A stretch of 64,000 bases of DNA from assembly GCF_035046485.1 (NCBI RefSeq), contig NC_085138.1:362083238-362147237 (forward strand), written 5' to 3'. A model generated the notes under the pieces. The model had not been told where the DNA came from and made no database searches. It saw nothing but the letters and a program-made list of their open reading frames with translations. Source of the stretch: Aedes albopictus (lineage: Eukaryota; Arthropoda; Insecta; Diptera; Culicidae). Made by a program: the position numbers and the translations under genes. Of the stretch, positions 1-10,767 are shown in pieces (position 1 is the stretch's first letter; every line of letters begins with the position of its first letter).

Positions 1-29
1 GTGATGGTATGCGTTGGGGAGAAGCGGGC

Positions 30-410
30 GAAACGAATAAATTGACAAATTGGGTTGTTTAGCGAATCAAATATCGCCATTTTCTTTAGCCTAATCGAAA
101 GAGCTCATTTTTCTGAGTATTTATGAGGTGATTTTATTGAGCTCCAAATCCTTTGTTTTGATAGTTAAATAAACAAAACAGTTTTAATTTTCGTGGTTAG
201 AATGACAGTTTAATCGATAAAGTGACAGTTCACCCCGAATAAAAAAAATATAAAAAAAATTCCCCATACAAACTTTAAATGCATTTTAAAAGTAGCTCCC
301 GGGCACCAAAAATGATAAAATTTTGGATTTCGACTATTTTTTGGAAGGAGATTCCAATTATGCAATAAACTGGATATTCCTGAAGAACCCAATTACATAA
401 AACTTTATTG
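30..410 (+). repeat. Dispersed repeat, copy 1
   Basis: This stretch resembles the reverse complement of 27,650-27,895. The shared order includes GCTCTTT, TGACAGTT, CCCCGAATAAAAAA versus CTCCGAGGAAAAAA, ACAAACTTT, CACCAAAAATGATAAAAT and CCAATTATG-like blocks, with small gaps between them. No coding sequence is visible. It is probably a decayed transposon fragment; its ends were not resolved. Confidence 0.55.
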
Positions 411-559
411 CTCATTCCGAAGCAAGAAATGATTTGGCTTATTTTTAGCGTAGACGCATTATAAATGTTTGTTTACAATGCAAACTATCGTCAAGTGTGT
501 ATTCGACAATGTAGCGTCCAATATTCACTAATACGCGGTCTGTTTTCATATCTGTGAAC

Positions 560-903
560 TAGGGTGGCCCACACTACTATGAAAAATATAAAATTCGAAA
601 AAGGCCCAGCCTTACCTCCTGAAGCATTTGTTTTGGACTCCGACAAGCTATACTTTCAAAATTTGAGCAACATCGATTAAGGCTAGAAGTTTGTATGGGA
701 AAAAGTGGCCAAATGTATGCAGAAGTTTCATGGCGGTAAGTGGCGCTGTAAGCGTTCAATTAATAAATCCTTTGGTATTCTTGTAGGTAACTGTATACCA
801 AACAACTTTATCGAAGACCGCAAAGTAATCCGACACCTGTGAAAACAATTTTACCCTAGCTTTTTTCGAATTTCATATTTTTATATAAGTGTGGGCCACC
901 CTA
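560..903. mobile_element. hAT-like MITE (344 bp)
   Basis: The ends are terminal inverted repeats starting TAGGGTGGCCCACACT, and the similarity continues inward for about 45 bp with few mismatches. A perfect 8-bp duplication CTGTGAAC lies on each side (552-559 and 904-911). An 8-bp duplication with TAGGG-type ends fits a non-autonomous hAT element. There is no transposase. Confidence 0.85.
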
Positions 904-911
904 CTGTGAAC

Positions 912-1242
912 ACACGCGAAGAAATAGCGTAAATAACAAGTTGCGCGCAGAAGTCTAAACAGAAGACTATCTGCAATACCTTCCTAAAATTTTATTGTTC
1001 TCACGAACCTAAGCTTCTTTCCCCCAACAGTGGGGTAATGAAACAGTCTTTGGCTATTCTGATGATGACTCTCATATAGTTGTAAACTTTCAGGTGATTA
1101 AAGAGCGAAACCACATCTTGAATTTTCAAAAGTACAAATCTGAAGAACCAAGTATCGCACTGAGCAGAACGTTGATCGATTGGTCACCACCACGGGGTGA
1201 TCAATTGATCAGCATTGCAGCTCGGTACGACGTTTGGTTTCT
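912..1242. other. Unassigned spacer
   Basis: No gene is seen. A short imperfect palindrome of TGATCAATTGATC type lies at about 1,173-1,213. The rest shows no repeat or coding signal. Confidence 0.4.
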
Positions 1243-2420
1243 CTTACTTACCGATTAGGCTAAGGCCGGGGTGGCCTCTGCTGTACATACCACTCGGTCC
1301 ATGGCTGTTTGTCTCCAGTTCCGCACTCTGCGTAGGGTTTGCAGATCGTCCTCCACTTGGTCGACCCACCTAGCTCGCTGTGCTCCACGTCATCTTGTAC
1401 CGGTCGGATGTCTCTCGAGAACCATTTTAGTCGGGTTGCTATCCGACATCCTGATGACGTGACCCGCCCACCGTAGCCTCCTGATTTTTGCGGTATGGAC
1501 GATGGTTGGTTCTCTTAGCAGCTGATGCAGCTCGTGGTCCATTCGCCTTCTCCAAGTCCCGCAACACCTTCCGTTCGAAAACTCCAAGGGCGCGTTGGTC
1601 CTCTGCATGTAGGGTCCATGTTTCGTGCCCATAGAGGACGACCGGTCTAATCAGCGTTTTTTAGATAGTTAACTTCGTGTTACGGTGAACTTTATTCGAT
1701 CGTAGAGTTCTGTAGAGTCCAAAGTAAGCACGATTTCCTGCCCAATGCGTCTCTGAATTTCTCTGCTGGCGTCGTTGTCGGCGGTCACCAGTGAGCCCAT
1801 GTACACGAATTCTTCAACCGCTTCGATTTCATCACTGTCGATAGAAATTCAGGGTGGCGGGCACGGTGATTCCTCCCTAGAGCCCTTCGCCACCATGTAC
1901 TTTGTCTTCGACACATTAATGACTAATTCGATTCGCCTGGCTTCACTCTTTAGTCGGATGTACGTTTCCGACATCTTCTCAAATTTACGAGCTATAATGA
2001 TTTGAAATCAATGAACAAGTGATGTGGGCACGTTGTATTCGAGACAGTTCTGCAACACCTGGCGGATGGCGAACTTCTGGTCCGTTGTAGCGCGATCACC
2101 CATGAATTCAGCCTGATATTGCCCCACGAACTCTCTTACAATCGGTGATAGACCATAGACGGCGGCATTAAATTTGGGAGAGTACCTTGTAGGCAGCGCT
2201 CAGTAGTGTGATCGCGCGATAATTCCCGCAATCCAACTTGTCGCCCTTTTTGTAGATGGGACACAAGATACCATCCATCCACTCCTCCGGTAATACTTCC
2301 TCATCCCAAATCTTGGTAATGACCCAGTGTAGTGCTCTCACCAGTGCTTCTCCACCGTATTTTAGTAACTCGCTTGGTAGTTGATCTGCTCTAGCGGCTT
2401 TGTTTTCGATGCATTTTATG
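1243..2420 (-). pseudogene. LINE remnant, 3' part of reverse transcriptase ORF
   Basis: Read on the minus strand, this is the end of a non-LTR retrotransposon ORF. It holds the RT thumb and C-terminal region with the hallmark LRWAGHVIRM, then ARWVDQVEDDLQ, and a terminal stop near 1,257. A short tail of TAAG type follows. The upstream part (2,040-2,420) encodes the start of the RT domain. Compared with the sister copy at 58.9-59.95 kb, about 300 bp including the catalytic FADD block are deleted near 2,003, and several frameshifts break the frame. This ORF type is widespread in arthropod LINEs of the RTE or a neighbouring clade; the clade is not certain. It is a dead 5'-truncated copy. Confidence 0.8.
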
Positions 2421-2800
2421 AAAAGTTACAGCTCGTTGAACTTTTTTGTGAGAGAAAAAAAGTTGCCTATCCCAAACATTTTGACCATCCTCTGTATATT
2501 CGGGACACTACCTAGTCGCTATATGCATGTGCTCAAAACTTTCGACGGTTACTACCACGCATCAAAGCCTAAAGTGCCCCACAAAATGCATTCGTTTGCG
2601 TGTGTGTGACAGTAGTTTGACACATTTCTCATTGACCAATCCAAATTCCTGTGTTGTAGTTTCCCGTGTTAATCTATCTGTAAGAACTTTGTAAACATCT
2701 TTTGTTCTCACGTATATGGATAGGCTTGCAGTAGGTTTCGTGAGACTTTTTTTTGGACAGTTGGAAAAACTGTCAAAAAACGCAAACCTCGACGGAACAG
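2421..2800. other. Unassigned spacer
   Basis: No gene or clear repeat is seen. A small hairpin (GACAGTT/AACTGTC) lies at 2,757-2,775. Confidence 0.4.
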
Positions 2801-3263
2801 ACGCTGTTTTTTATTTTTATTTATTTTTTTTTTCTTTTTATTTTTTTTTTCTTTAATTATCTTTATTTTTATCTCAATCAATTTTTACATTCTTCAACTT
2901 AATCAACACACTATCATCCTAATTTGGTGAAATAAATTTAAGCTATTATCAATACTAATTAATAACATATTACATTTCATTTGCTGTACCAGTTAAGATT
3001 TTTTGCGGGCTTTATTTTTCAACTTATCCTAACCCTAACCTAACTTAAACTAATTATACAAAGAACTAATCGTAGCAATAGAAGACTGCAACGATTTTTG
3101 ACGAAAGTTGGCAATGATTTTAGTTGACATCTGTTCCAATGTTTCAATATTAGAAATTTGATGCAACTCATAAGTGCTATATGTACCAGGGAGGCAGCTT
3201 CAGAATCATTTTCAAAATTTTATTTTGAATCCTCTGAAGTTGCTTCTTTCTGGTATTGCAACA

Positions 3264-3458
3264 ATAAAGCTAGTAAACTATAGAGGAAGAATGTCGCTGG
3301 CGTCGCCGCCGCAACATCTCTTGCTGGTGGTGATAGGCAGGTATATAAGTGTCAAAGCGAAAACGTATGCAGTTTGACAGATAGATACCCGACATGTTTT
3401 CGAACGAGAACAAAGGGAACATCAGCGACATTCGTCCTCTATAGTTTATTAACTCTAT
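3264..3458. mobile_element. MITE with 36-bp TIRs inserted in Jockey remnant
   Basis: The ends are inverted repeats of about 36 bp, with a nearly perfect core AAACTATAGAGGAMGAATGT. A direct repeat TATTGCAACA flanks the element (3,254-3,263 and 3,459-3,468), so the target duplication is about 10 bp. This would fit a MULE- or hAT-type non-autonomous element. It splits the LINE and is therefore younger than it. Confidence 0.75.
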
Positions 3459-3933
3459 TATTGCAACAGCTTGACCATATTGGGACAGCGTACAACATGG
3501 CCGGTCTGAAAATTTGTTTATAAATCAAAAGTTTGTTTTTGCGACAAAGTTTTGATTTTCTATTAATAAGTGGGTATAAACACTTAATGTATTTATTGCA
3601 CTTAGTTTGAATACTTTCTATGTGTTTTTTAAAAGTTAAGTTTTTATCTAGTAAGAGCTCTAGATACTTAACTTCTTCCGACCAATTTATTGGAGTTCCC
3701 CTCATAGTGACAACATGTCTACTTGAGGGTTTCAAATAAAGAGTTCTTGGCTTATGTGGGAATATGATAAGTTGAGTTTTGGAAGCATTTGGAGAAATCT
3801 TCAATTTTTGCAAATAAGAAGAAAAAATATCTAAACTTTTTTGCAATCTACTACAAATGACACGCAAACTTCGCCCCTTGGCTGAGAAACCTGTGTCATC
3901 TGCAAATAACGATTTTTGACATCCCTGTGGCAA
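3439..3933 (-). pseudogene. Jockey RT, C-terminal half (fragment)
   Basis: The frame starts just before the catalytic block SLFADDTG and runs through the thumb (VKYLELLLDKNLTF, LYPLINRKSKL, RPAMLYAVPIW). The downstream end is lost at the MITE. It should be continuous with the piece at 4,084-4,728. About 150 bp between them still encode the VPQGSI..GPILYNILTSDLP region, but a one-base loss inside that motif shifts the frame. The reverse transcriptase is therefore inactive. Confidence 0.85.
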
Positions 3934-4083
3934 ATCAGGTAAGTCGGAGGTTAAAATATTGTATAAGATTGGTCCCAGTATATGCTGCCTTGTGGAACAC
4001 CAGCTCTTACAGGTAATCTATCTGACTTGGAATTTTGATAGTTTACCTGAAGTGTTCGATCCGATAAATAGTTTTGAATAATT

Positions 4084-4728
4084 TTAATATGGAAAATTAA
4101 AATGTTTCAATTTTACGATCAAGCCTTCGTGCCAAACACTATCGAATGCTTTTTCTATGTCAAGAAGTGTTACACCAGTGGAGTAACCTTCAGATTTATT
4201 GGAATGAATGAAATTCGTTACCCGTAAAAGTTGATGAGTAGTCGAATGACCATGGCGGAATCCGAACTGCTCATTGGCAAAAATAGAATTTTCATCAATA
4301 TGAATCATCATTCTATTTAAAATAAGCTTTTCATAAAGTTTACTGATAGATGACAGTAAGCTAATTGGACGATAACTAGAAGCTTCGGTAGGATTTTTGT
4401 CAGGCTTCAAAATTGGAACAACTTTAGCATTTTTCCATTTTTCAGGATAATATGCTAACTGAAAACATTTGTTAAATATATTAACCAAAAATGATAAGCA
4501 ACTTTCTGGAAGTTTTTTGATGAGAATATAGAAAATTCCGTCATCACCCGGAGCTTTCATATTCTTAAACTTCTTTATAATAGATCTCATTTCGCCCAAA
4601 TCAGTGCCCAATGAATTGTCGAAAATGTTCTCATGATTGAGAATGTTTTCGAATTCGCGGGCAACCTGATGTTCTATTAGACTAGTGAGACCTATACTGA
4701 AATTATGCGCACTTTCAAACTGTGGCAA
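4084..4728 (-). pseudogene. Jockey RT, N-terminal half (fragment)
   Basis: This holds RT fingers and palm blocks in order: MKAPGDDGIFYILIKKLP (motif 1), SYRPISLLSSISKLYEKLI (motif 2), FGFRHGHSTTHQLLRV, and LLDIEKAFDSVWHEGL with catalytic Asp (motif A). The frame is lost before motif B. In-frame EN-RT linker sequence can be followed upstream to about 4,865 with one more break. The Jockey clade call is from these motifs. No endonuclease domain remains. Confidence 0.85.
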
Positions 4729-4932
4729 GTTTTTGTGCTTTTTCAGAATTAGTTAATAATATTTTGTTATCCTCTTTCAGCGCAAGAATAGGCTTCTGAG
4801 GCTTTTTCAAAATTTTTGTCAATTTCCAAAACGGCTTAGAGCCGGGGTTTAATTGAGAAGACAACAGACGCTATGTGTTCCAGGCTTAACGCCGCGGCTC
4901 AACATCAAGCGGCGGTGTAATGTAGGAATGGC

Positions 4933-5780
4933 TCACGCAGAAAAAGCACAGTAAAATCAAAAATATTTCAGGTAAACTCAAATAAATTGTCAATTTGTTC
5001 TGGCAACAAAAATAAAACTGTTTGGAGCAAATCGAACGTCACATTTGAAGCAAATTCAATCCATTTTTGAAAAAAAAACATGCATCTTCTGACAGGTTAT
5101 GTTAGAAACAAATGTAATTTTTTTTTATGGCAGGTCGGCCCTACGGAAATACTTGTTTTTCAATTAAATTGACAAAGTCATTTCCTTCTCTAGGAAAACC
5201 AACTTCCCGCGTGGCACTTCCAATGCCGACATCATGTAAATAACATACGCTCCCGAAATCAGTGGGATTTCGTGGAAACTTTTGGTGAAACTTGACTTTT
5301 TTTGCAAGAGTAAATCTTGTTTGGTGCTGCAGCTGGAACTTGAGAGTTTTGTTCACGCAGAAAAAAGCATGGTAAAATCAAAAATATTTCAGGTCTACTC
5401 AAATAAATTGTCAATTTGTTCTGGCAACGAAAATAAAACTGTTTGGAGCAAATCGAACGTCACATTTGAAGCAAATTCAATCCATTTTTGAAACAAACAC
5501 GCATCTTCTGACAGGTTGTATTAGAAACAAATGTAAAATTTTTTGTTTTTTTTTTTGGCAGGTCGGCCCTACGGAAATACTCGTTTTCCAATTAAATTTA
5601 CAAAGTCATTTCCTTCTCTAGGAAAACCCACTTCCCGCGTGGCACTTCCAATGCCGACATCATGTAGAAAACATACGCTCCCGAAATCAATGGGATTTCG
5701 TGAAAACTTTTGGTGAAGCTTGACTTTTTTGCAAGAGGAAATCTTGTTTGGTGCTGCAGCTGGAACTTGAGAGTTTTGTT
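4933..5780. repeat. Tandem dimer of a ~421-bp unit
   Basis: Two head-to-tail copies (4,933-5,352 and 5,353-5,780) both start with CACGCAGAAAAA and share the whole unit, including a block reading HDVGIGSATREVGFPREGND on the minus strand. The two minus-strand reading frames differ upstream because an A-run length change shifts the frame. The unit is probably non-coding repeat DNA, though the conserved peptide block is notable. Confidence 0.8.
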
Positions 5781-6188
5781 TATGTTCTCGACGGCGAAAC
5801 GAGGGGCTCTTCAATGGATATTGTAGAAATCAATATTTAATTGAGTTAGTTTTAAAAATTAATATTTTAGTTTTGAATATTTTATCAGTTTACCGAATAA
5901 ACATGAATATTTTTGTTTCAAACGAACGAAATTTGTCTCCGTGCTCAAGACTACGCGCAGCAGTTAGCAGTGGCCCTACACACGGAAAAGCAGTTTGCCG
6001 CAGTTACACTTGAAGCTGGCTGGAGGGACATCCGATCCGTCATGTAGTAGTACCGTAGTACCTCGGCTGCAGCACTAGGCTTCGCGACTCCGAATCACAG
6101 AAACGACTACTAGGACGGTGAATGTGAACAGTTGAAAAACGAAAAAATGCAGCATGGGCGATAATGTTGAATCCCATTGAGATCAATA
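5781..6188. other. Unassigned spacer
   Basis: AT-rich, then GC-rich sequence with no gene or repeat that I can name. Confidence 0.35.
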
Positions 6189-7660
6189 CCCTGATAAAAA
6201 ATATCATAAAAATACGACAAATTTTATTGTTACAACACCATTTTTTCGAAAAATATTCACCATTAAACGAATTGTAATTAACACAGCACACTCACCATCA
6301 CCCCTATTGTTCTATACCATTCGGCGAATGGTAAATGGCACTTTTACAATAAAAAATGGTGGTCGTTATGTATCTTAACCATAAAATTTTGAGAAAATTT
6401 TCATACACTTTTTCGCGAAAAACAATAGAATGTATTGTGTTTTTATGAGACATTTTTGGGGCAATTTTCAAAATAAAACAATATATCTTAATGTTTTTTC
6501 ATTGTTCTTACAATACAAATACAATTAATTGAATGGCGTCAAATGAATCGTTGTTACAATAAAAATACAATAATATTTGTTGTTGTTTGTAAGCAGTTTT
6601 CGCTTATGAAAATCCATAGAATTTATATTTTCCGCTAACATTTATATCCAGCATTTACGAGCACTAACGGCCGCCAGAATGATATGCACATTTTTAGGAT
6701 AAGAATCAAACACTCTGATGTCTGTCTGGTATGTATTGCTTGGCAGCTGTTGATAAGATCTATCTTCAATCTTTTCAAATAACTGCCAAATATCACAAGT
6801 CAGACGTCAGCTCGTATGGTCCATACCATAAATCGTTCACAATTCATGTGGCCATTAGTATCTGTAAATGCTGGAGAAAAATGTTAGCGAGAAATATGAA
6901 TTCTCTGGTTTTTCAAAGGCGAAATCTGTTTACATAACAACAAATATTATTGCATGTTTATTTTAGCATCGGTTCAACTGACCCCATTAAACTAATTGTA
7001 TTTGTATTGTTATCAATGATAGTTTACTATTTACTAGATTCCTTTAATTTATTGGAAAACATTAGAAAAATCATTGTTCATCTTTTTCTTGTCGTAACAT
7101 CCTCACTTGGCTAAAACCTGATTTTCAGCTAGTTTTCTATAAGTACTTCCTCAGTTATTCATTGAGAGCTTCCTCTGCCAACACGACTTGACATCTGTCA
7201 GTCGTTGAAGCTTAAGCGAAACATCTATTGTATTCAAATTTTAAACGAAAACTATAAAAAATATGTCAAGTGATTTTGTATTTGATTATACAAACATGAT
7301 CCAAGCAACAATAATATTGATTGTTATTTATTTGTTACGAATTGTTAAGTGTAATTGACAAATAAACTCTTTTTTAATAAGAAAACCATGAGAACTTTGC
7401 AGGCACTTTTGCAACTATTTAAAAACAACCTTAATTAATTTTTACTGATAGTAACTTTAAATTATTATAGAACTATTGAAAAACAATCGAATCAATTAGT
7501 CACTAATAAAGCTAATGTTCACTTATTGTACGAACTATATGGGTTTGATTTCTATTGTAAAAAGTAACAATATATCTACTATGTGTTTTATTGTGAACGA
7601 TAAAACCAGTCATATGTTAATAATATTTACCATGTAATGAATGGTAAGTTTTTATCCGGG
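6189..7660. mobile_element. TA-flanked AT-rich DNA element (1,472 bp)
   Basis: The ends are short inverted repeats CCCTGATAAAAA and CCCGGATAAAAA, flanked by TA on both sides (6,187-6,188 and 7,661-7,662). The interior is very AT-rich with scattered ACAATAAAAATACAATA-type sequence and no transposase. A decayed SINE piece (about 7,136-7,190, similar to 52,010-52,070) seems to lie inside. It fits a non-autonomous Tc1/mariner-like element, though the inverted repeats are short. Confidence 0.6.
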
Positions 7661-7770
7661 TAGCCTCTGTCAAGTAACTCCTAATCGCTACCTCCGCATG
7701 GCAACTGCCGGGCTGCGAGCAACCTTTTTAGGGAAGATCGACAATTGGAAAGTTTAGCGTTCACTAGCTG

Positions 7771-8689
7771 CCCAAGTAACCAAAAGTTCAGATAAAAGGG
7801 TACTTTATAAGCTAAGCAGCTTGTTCGAGGTCGCTCATTAGCCTTCTAAGCAGCTTCATTTTTAAGTAATTTTGGAACTTGAAAGTTCCCATAAGCACGC
7901 TGGATAGCCTTTTAAGCAGCTTCTGACAGAACTTTGTCAAAATTCATGCAGAAACAAAAATGTGTTTTTCAGAATCACATCCTGTTGTGATGTGGGGGTT
8001 TGTGATTCACGTCTGGAAATTGTTACTGATAATTATATGTCGCTGTCGCTGCTATGTAGATTTGAACTGGATTCTCCTGCGTGGTAGCCTGCCGACTTAT
8101 CGCTGCTGAAGACACTTGACAAAGTCAAGCTAACTTCACTACTGTACAAATGTGCAAACTAGCTGCCGACAGAAAATCGATTCAAGTCAGACTTTACCTG
8201 CTGTCCACTCAATCGCAGCTGTAGTACTGTGGTAGAGCGTAGGGCTCTCACGCAGCAACTGTCGGTTCGAATCCGATGGGCGGCAATTTTTTTTTGCTCA
8301 AACCTAGTATTCATTGATTTGATAAATTCATATTTGTCTTTTATTCGTGTACAGTTAAACAGTTGTTTTCTGTAAAAGAAATAAATTTAATCTTCATTGA
8401 AACACAATGAACTGAACTGAACTTCTATGAACTTGAAAGTTTCGACAAAGTTCCGACAGCTTCTTAAGCAGCTTTAAAGCTCCGCGAAGTTCAGATAAAA
8501 TTCCGAATGGAACTTTCTGGCTGCTTAAGAAGCTAACAATTAGCCTTGCCGGAACTTGTGACCGAAGTTACAGCAAGGCTCATCGTTAGCTTCTTAAGCA
8601 GCCAGAAGTTCTGTTTGGAACTTTATCTGAACTTCGCGGAACTTGAAAGTGCATTTTGTCATGGGAAGCGGAACTTTTGGTTACTTGGG
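7771..8689. mobile_element. Foldback-type element with tRNA-like core
   Basis: The ends are perfect 19-bp inverted repeats starting CCCAAGTAACCAAAAGTTC. The arms carry repeated CTTAAGCAGCTT motifs, and an internal inverted repeat of about 55 bp lies at 8,482-8,537 and 8,585-8,639. A second, shorter copy of its right end lies at 37,420-37,750. There is no coding capacity. A tRNA-like segment lies inside at 8,222-8,288. Confidence 0.8.
8222..8288 (+). repeat. tRNA-like segment (A and B boxes)
   Basis: A GTGGTAGAGCGTAGG A-box-like sequence is followed by the B box GGTTCGAATCC and then a T-run that could stop RNA polymerase III. The T-arm can pair, but the acceptor stem cannot. This is therefore a tRNA-derived sequence or SINE head rather than a working tRNA gene. 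Confidence 0.55.
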
Positions 8690-8756
8690 TGGGTGATAAT
8701 GACACAAACTTCTCAAATGGAGGAGAACGTGCCTCTGGAGCCGACCTACTGATACC
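8690..8756 (+). mobile_element. 3' tail fragment of LOA-type LINE
   Basis: About 65 bp match the last 65 bp of the LINE at 42,982-47,456 (shared CAAATGGAGGA, AACGTGCCTCTGGAGCC, CTGATACCTG). It is a severely 5'-truncated copy that abuts the foldback element. Confidence 0.7.
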
Positions 8757-9029
8757 TGTTTATGTAGTAATGGTCAAACCGCACCCAGAACTTTCCGTCA
8801 TCAGCAATGTACGTACGGTACCGGCGACCGCCACGATACAACATAGAGCGATTGAAGTAACCGGATGTCGCCTCAGCATACGCGCAGAATCTCGAGGCAG
8901 CGTTGCCAGACGAGGGCGAGCTGTATGCGCCCCCTCTAGAGGACTGTAGGAGTACCGTCTACCCCCGTTGGTTTGAACGACACATCATGCAAACCAACGG
9001 GGTTCATTTTTAATTTGAACTTCTAGTAA
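8757..9029. other. Unassigned spacer with short hairpin
   Basis: No gene is seen. A hairpin (GTTGGTTTG/CAAACCAAC) lies at 8,967-8,999. A block with TACCCCCGTTGGTTTGA recurs inverted at 12,492-12,518, so it belongs to a small repeat family. Confidence 0.4.
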
Positions 9030-9198
9030 TCCTTTTTCATTTTTTTTTTCATTTCATTTTTATTTTCTGAGTATTAGTTCAAGGATAAGAGTGTACAAAT
9101 TGTTTTCATGAGCTGAGCTATGGACTACCTTTCAACAGCTATATAATTCTAATATTGCAGCATGTGCGGATTAAGGAACAATTACATGAATTTAATCA

Positions 9199-10659
9199 AC
9201 ACCGCTAGCCATCATGGTTTCCCATAGCGGAAATCATCATGGTTACAGGTCGCAAGCCCTGGTAAAGTGTGGAACGTTTTGATGGCTGTGATCCCTGACC
9301 ATCATGTAATCAAAATCCCAAGGATACTCAAGTGACCATACTGTTGGGTTGTGAAGGTTGCGTGTGTGGGGTGCATATATTGACAAGCATTACTATGGAT
9401 CGTGAGGGCTGAGTAGGAGCGGGGAATGGATCTACGATTGCTTAATTGCGATTATACCTACTGGTATAGTCGTGGTTCAACAGTGGTGGCGCTGCTTTTC
9501 GCTTGTGTTCGGCCTAGGTGGTTTGTTTAGGCGGTGCGGGTAGGTTTGTATGTACTTCGTACGTGCAGTGCGTACGGCTTCAGCATTGTGGTTACTTGGG
9601 TAGTGTAGGATAATTGGGTTTGGGACTGAGGGGGTCGTCATTGATTCTGCCGACACCATTGAGTGCTCATTGTTGGCGGTTGTGTTGGTGACGATTTCTT
9701 CAGCTTTATAATCTCATTTATACCACGCACAAACTTTGGGAAGAGGGACTGCTTTGTAATGCAAGAGAGGGATTTAAACTCTGCGTTACGGGTTGGGTGA
9801 GGTCATGCAGATAGAAGCAACCCAGGTGACCGTGCGGCTCGGCTCGTGATGGATGCATGAGTGCAGTGTGTGTGGGGTGCGCTACCCTGTGGGTGCAGTT
9901 GAGTACGGGTTGGAGTGGAAAGAGACCCTTCTCTACCCTAGATCGGGTTCGGTTGTACGGGCGGGGTAGTGTTTGTCTTATTTGTGACGTGTTGTGCGTG
10001 ATTTGCGGCCCGAGCTGCGTGATTACTTGGGAAGTATTGTGCTCTGCAATCTAGATTTTTGGTTTTAAGGTGAAGCTATGGCTGGGCTGTGCCTCGGATT
10101 TGTTGGGCGCAGGTCGAGAGAGCTGGTGGCGGTTTGTGCTGGAGGGTTTGCTCGATTGGTTATTCACTGGTGGTGGCCAGTCGATCGACTGTTCGCGCAG
10201 CCTGTCATTTGGTTCATGGGGTTTGTGCTCTCGAGGTTCGGGGCGTTGCTTCATTGTATCTTCGCTTTAATACTAATATTCCTTGTTTGATTAACAGACT
10301 TATGTACAGGCGCTTAACTCATTCTATTTCATAGATTGCCAGATTTAAGGGTAATGGTTCAATAGGGTGTTAGCAATCAGAGTGGATTAGAACGAGTTGG
10401 CGCCTACAATACACCAACACTAACACACTTACACCAACACTTACACGCACACATGCACCTACAACTAGCTGTAAATGACCAGTGGGCGGGACAATGGTGC
10501 CTACCCAACAGTTGTAGGTGGGGTGTTTGGCTTAGCTACATGACTTGGTCCGGCAAGCCCATAAACATCAATTGGTAGACGTATTGCCTAGTGAAAAGAC
10601 AACGCAGATGGGCGAAAGCCAGGGGATGCGTTGATAATAGCAGAATAGCAGAATAGCAG
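9199..10659 (+). mobile_element. Unclassified non-coding retroposon (1,461 bp)
   Basis: A 19-bp direct repeat (AATTACATGAATTTAATCA at 9,180-9,198 and 10,660-10,678) brackets this stretch. Its right end is a short tandem repeat of AATAGCAG, as in LINE tails. The sequence is GT-rich in its centre and has no convincing protein. Removing it restores a continuous Jockey 3' UTR. About 100 bp near 9,375-9,475 resemble 58,805-58,905. It could be a 5'-truncated LINE 3' UTR or a long non-autonomous retroposon. Confidence 0.7.
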
Positions 10660-10767
10660 AATTACATGAATTTAATCAGGGGAAAGGAAAAAGTTCAAAA
10701 AAAAACCTTTATAATAGCGTTAAAGGTATTGGGATAGTTGGAGGAAACAGTTCACTTAAACCTAATA

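Larger units (their letters stand above)
2805..4865 (-). mobile_element. Jockey-clade LINE, 5'-truncated, minus strand
   Basis: A long T-rich run at about 2,805-2,865 is the poly(A) tail of a minus-strand element. The 3' UTR follows, then the RT gene in two frame-shifted pieces (3,439-3,933 and 4,084-4,728). RT similarity can be read back to about 4,865, where the copy ends. It is interrupted in its 3' part by a MITE at 3,264-3,458. The RT sequence has the Jockey/Juan style: KAPGDDGI, SYRPISLLSS, DIEKAFDSVW, LFADDT. Confidence 0.85.

Noticed and set aside
8222..8288. Functional tRNA gene
   Set aside because: The A and B boxes are present but the acceptor stem does not pair and the sequence lies inside a foldback element.
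10051..10334. Several overlapping 65-80 codon frames on both strands
   Set aside because: They overlap in a G-rich non-coding retroposon in all frames, which indicates base composition and not coding.
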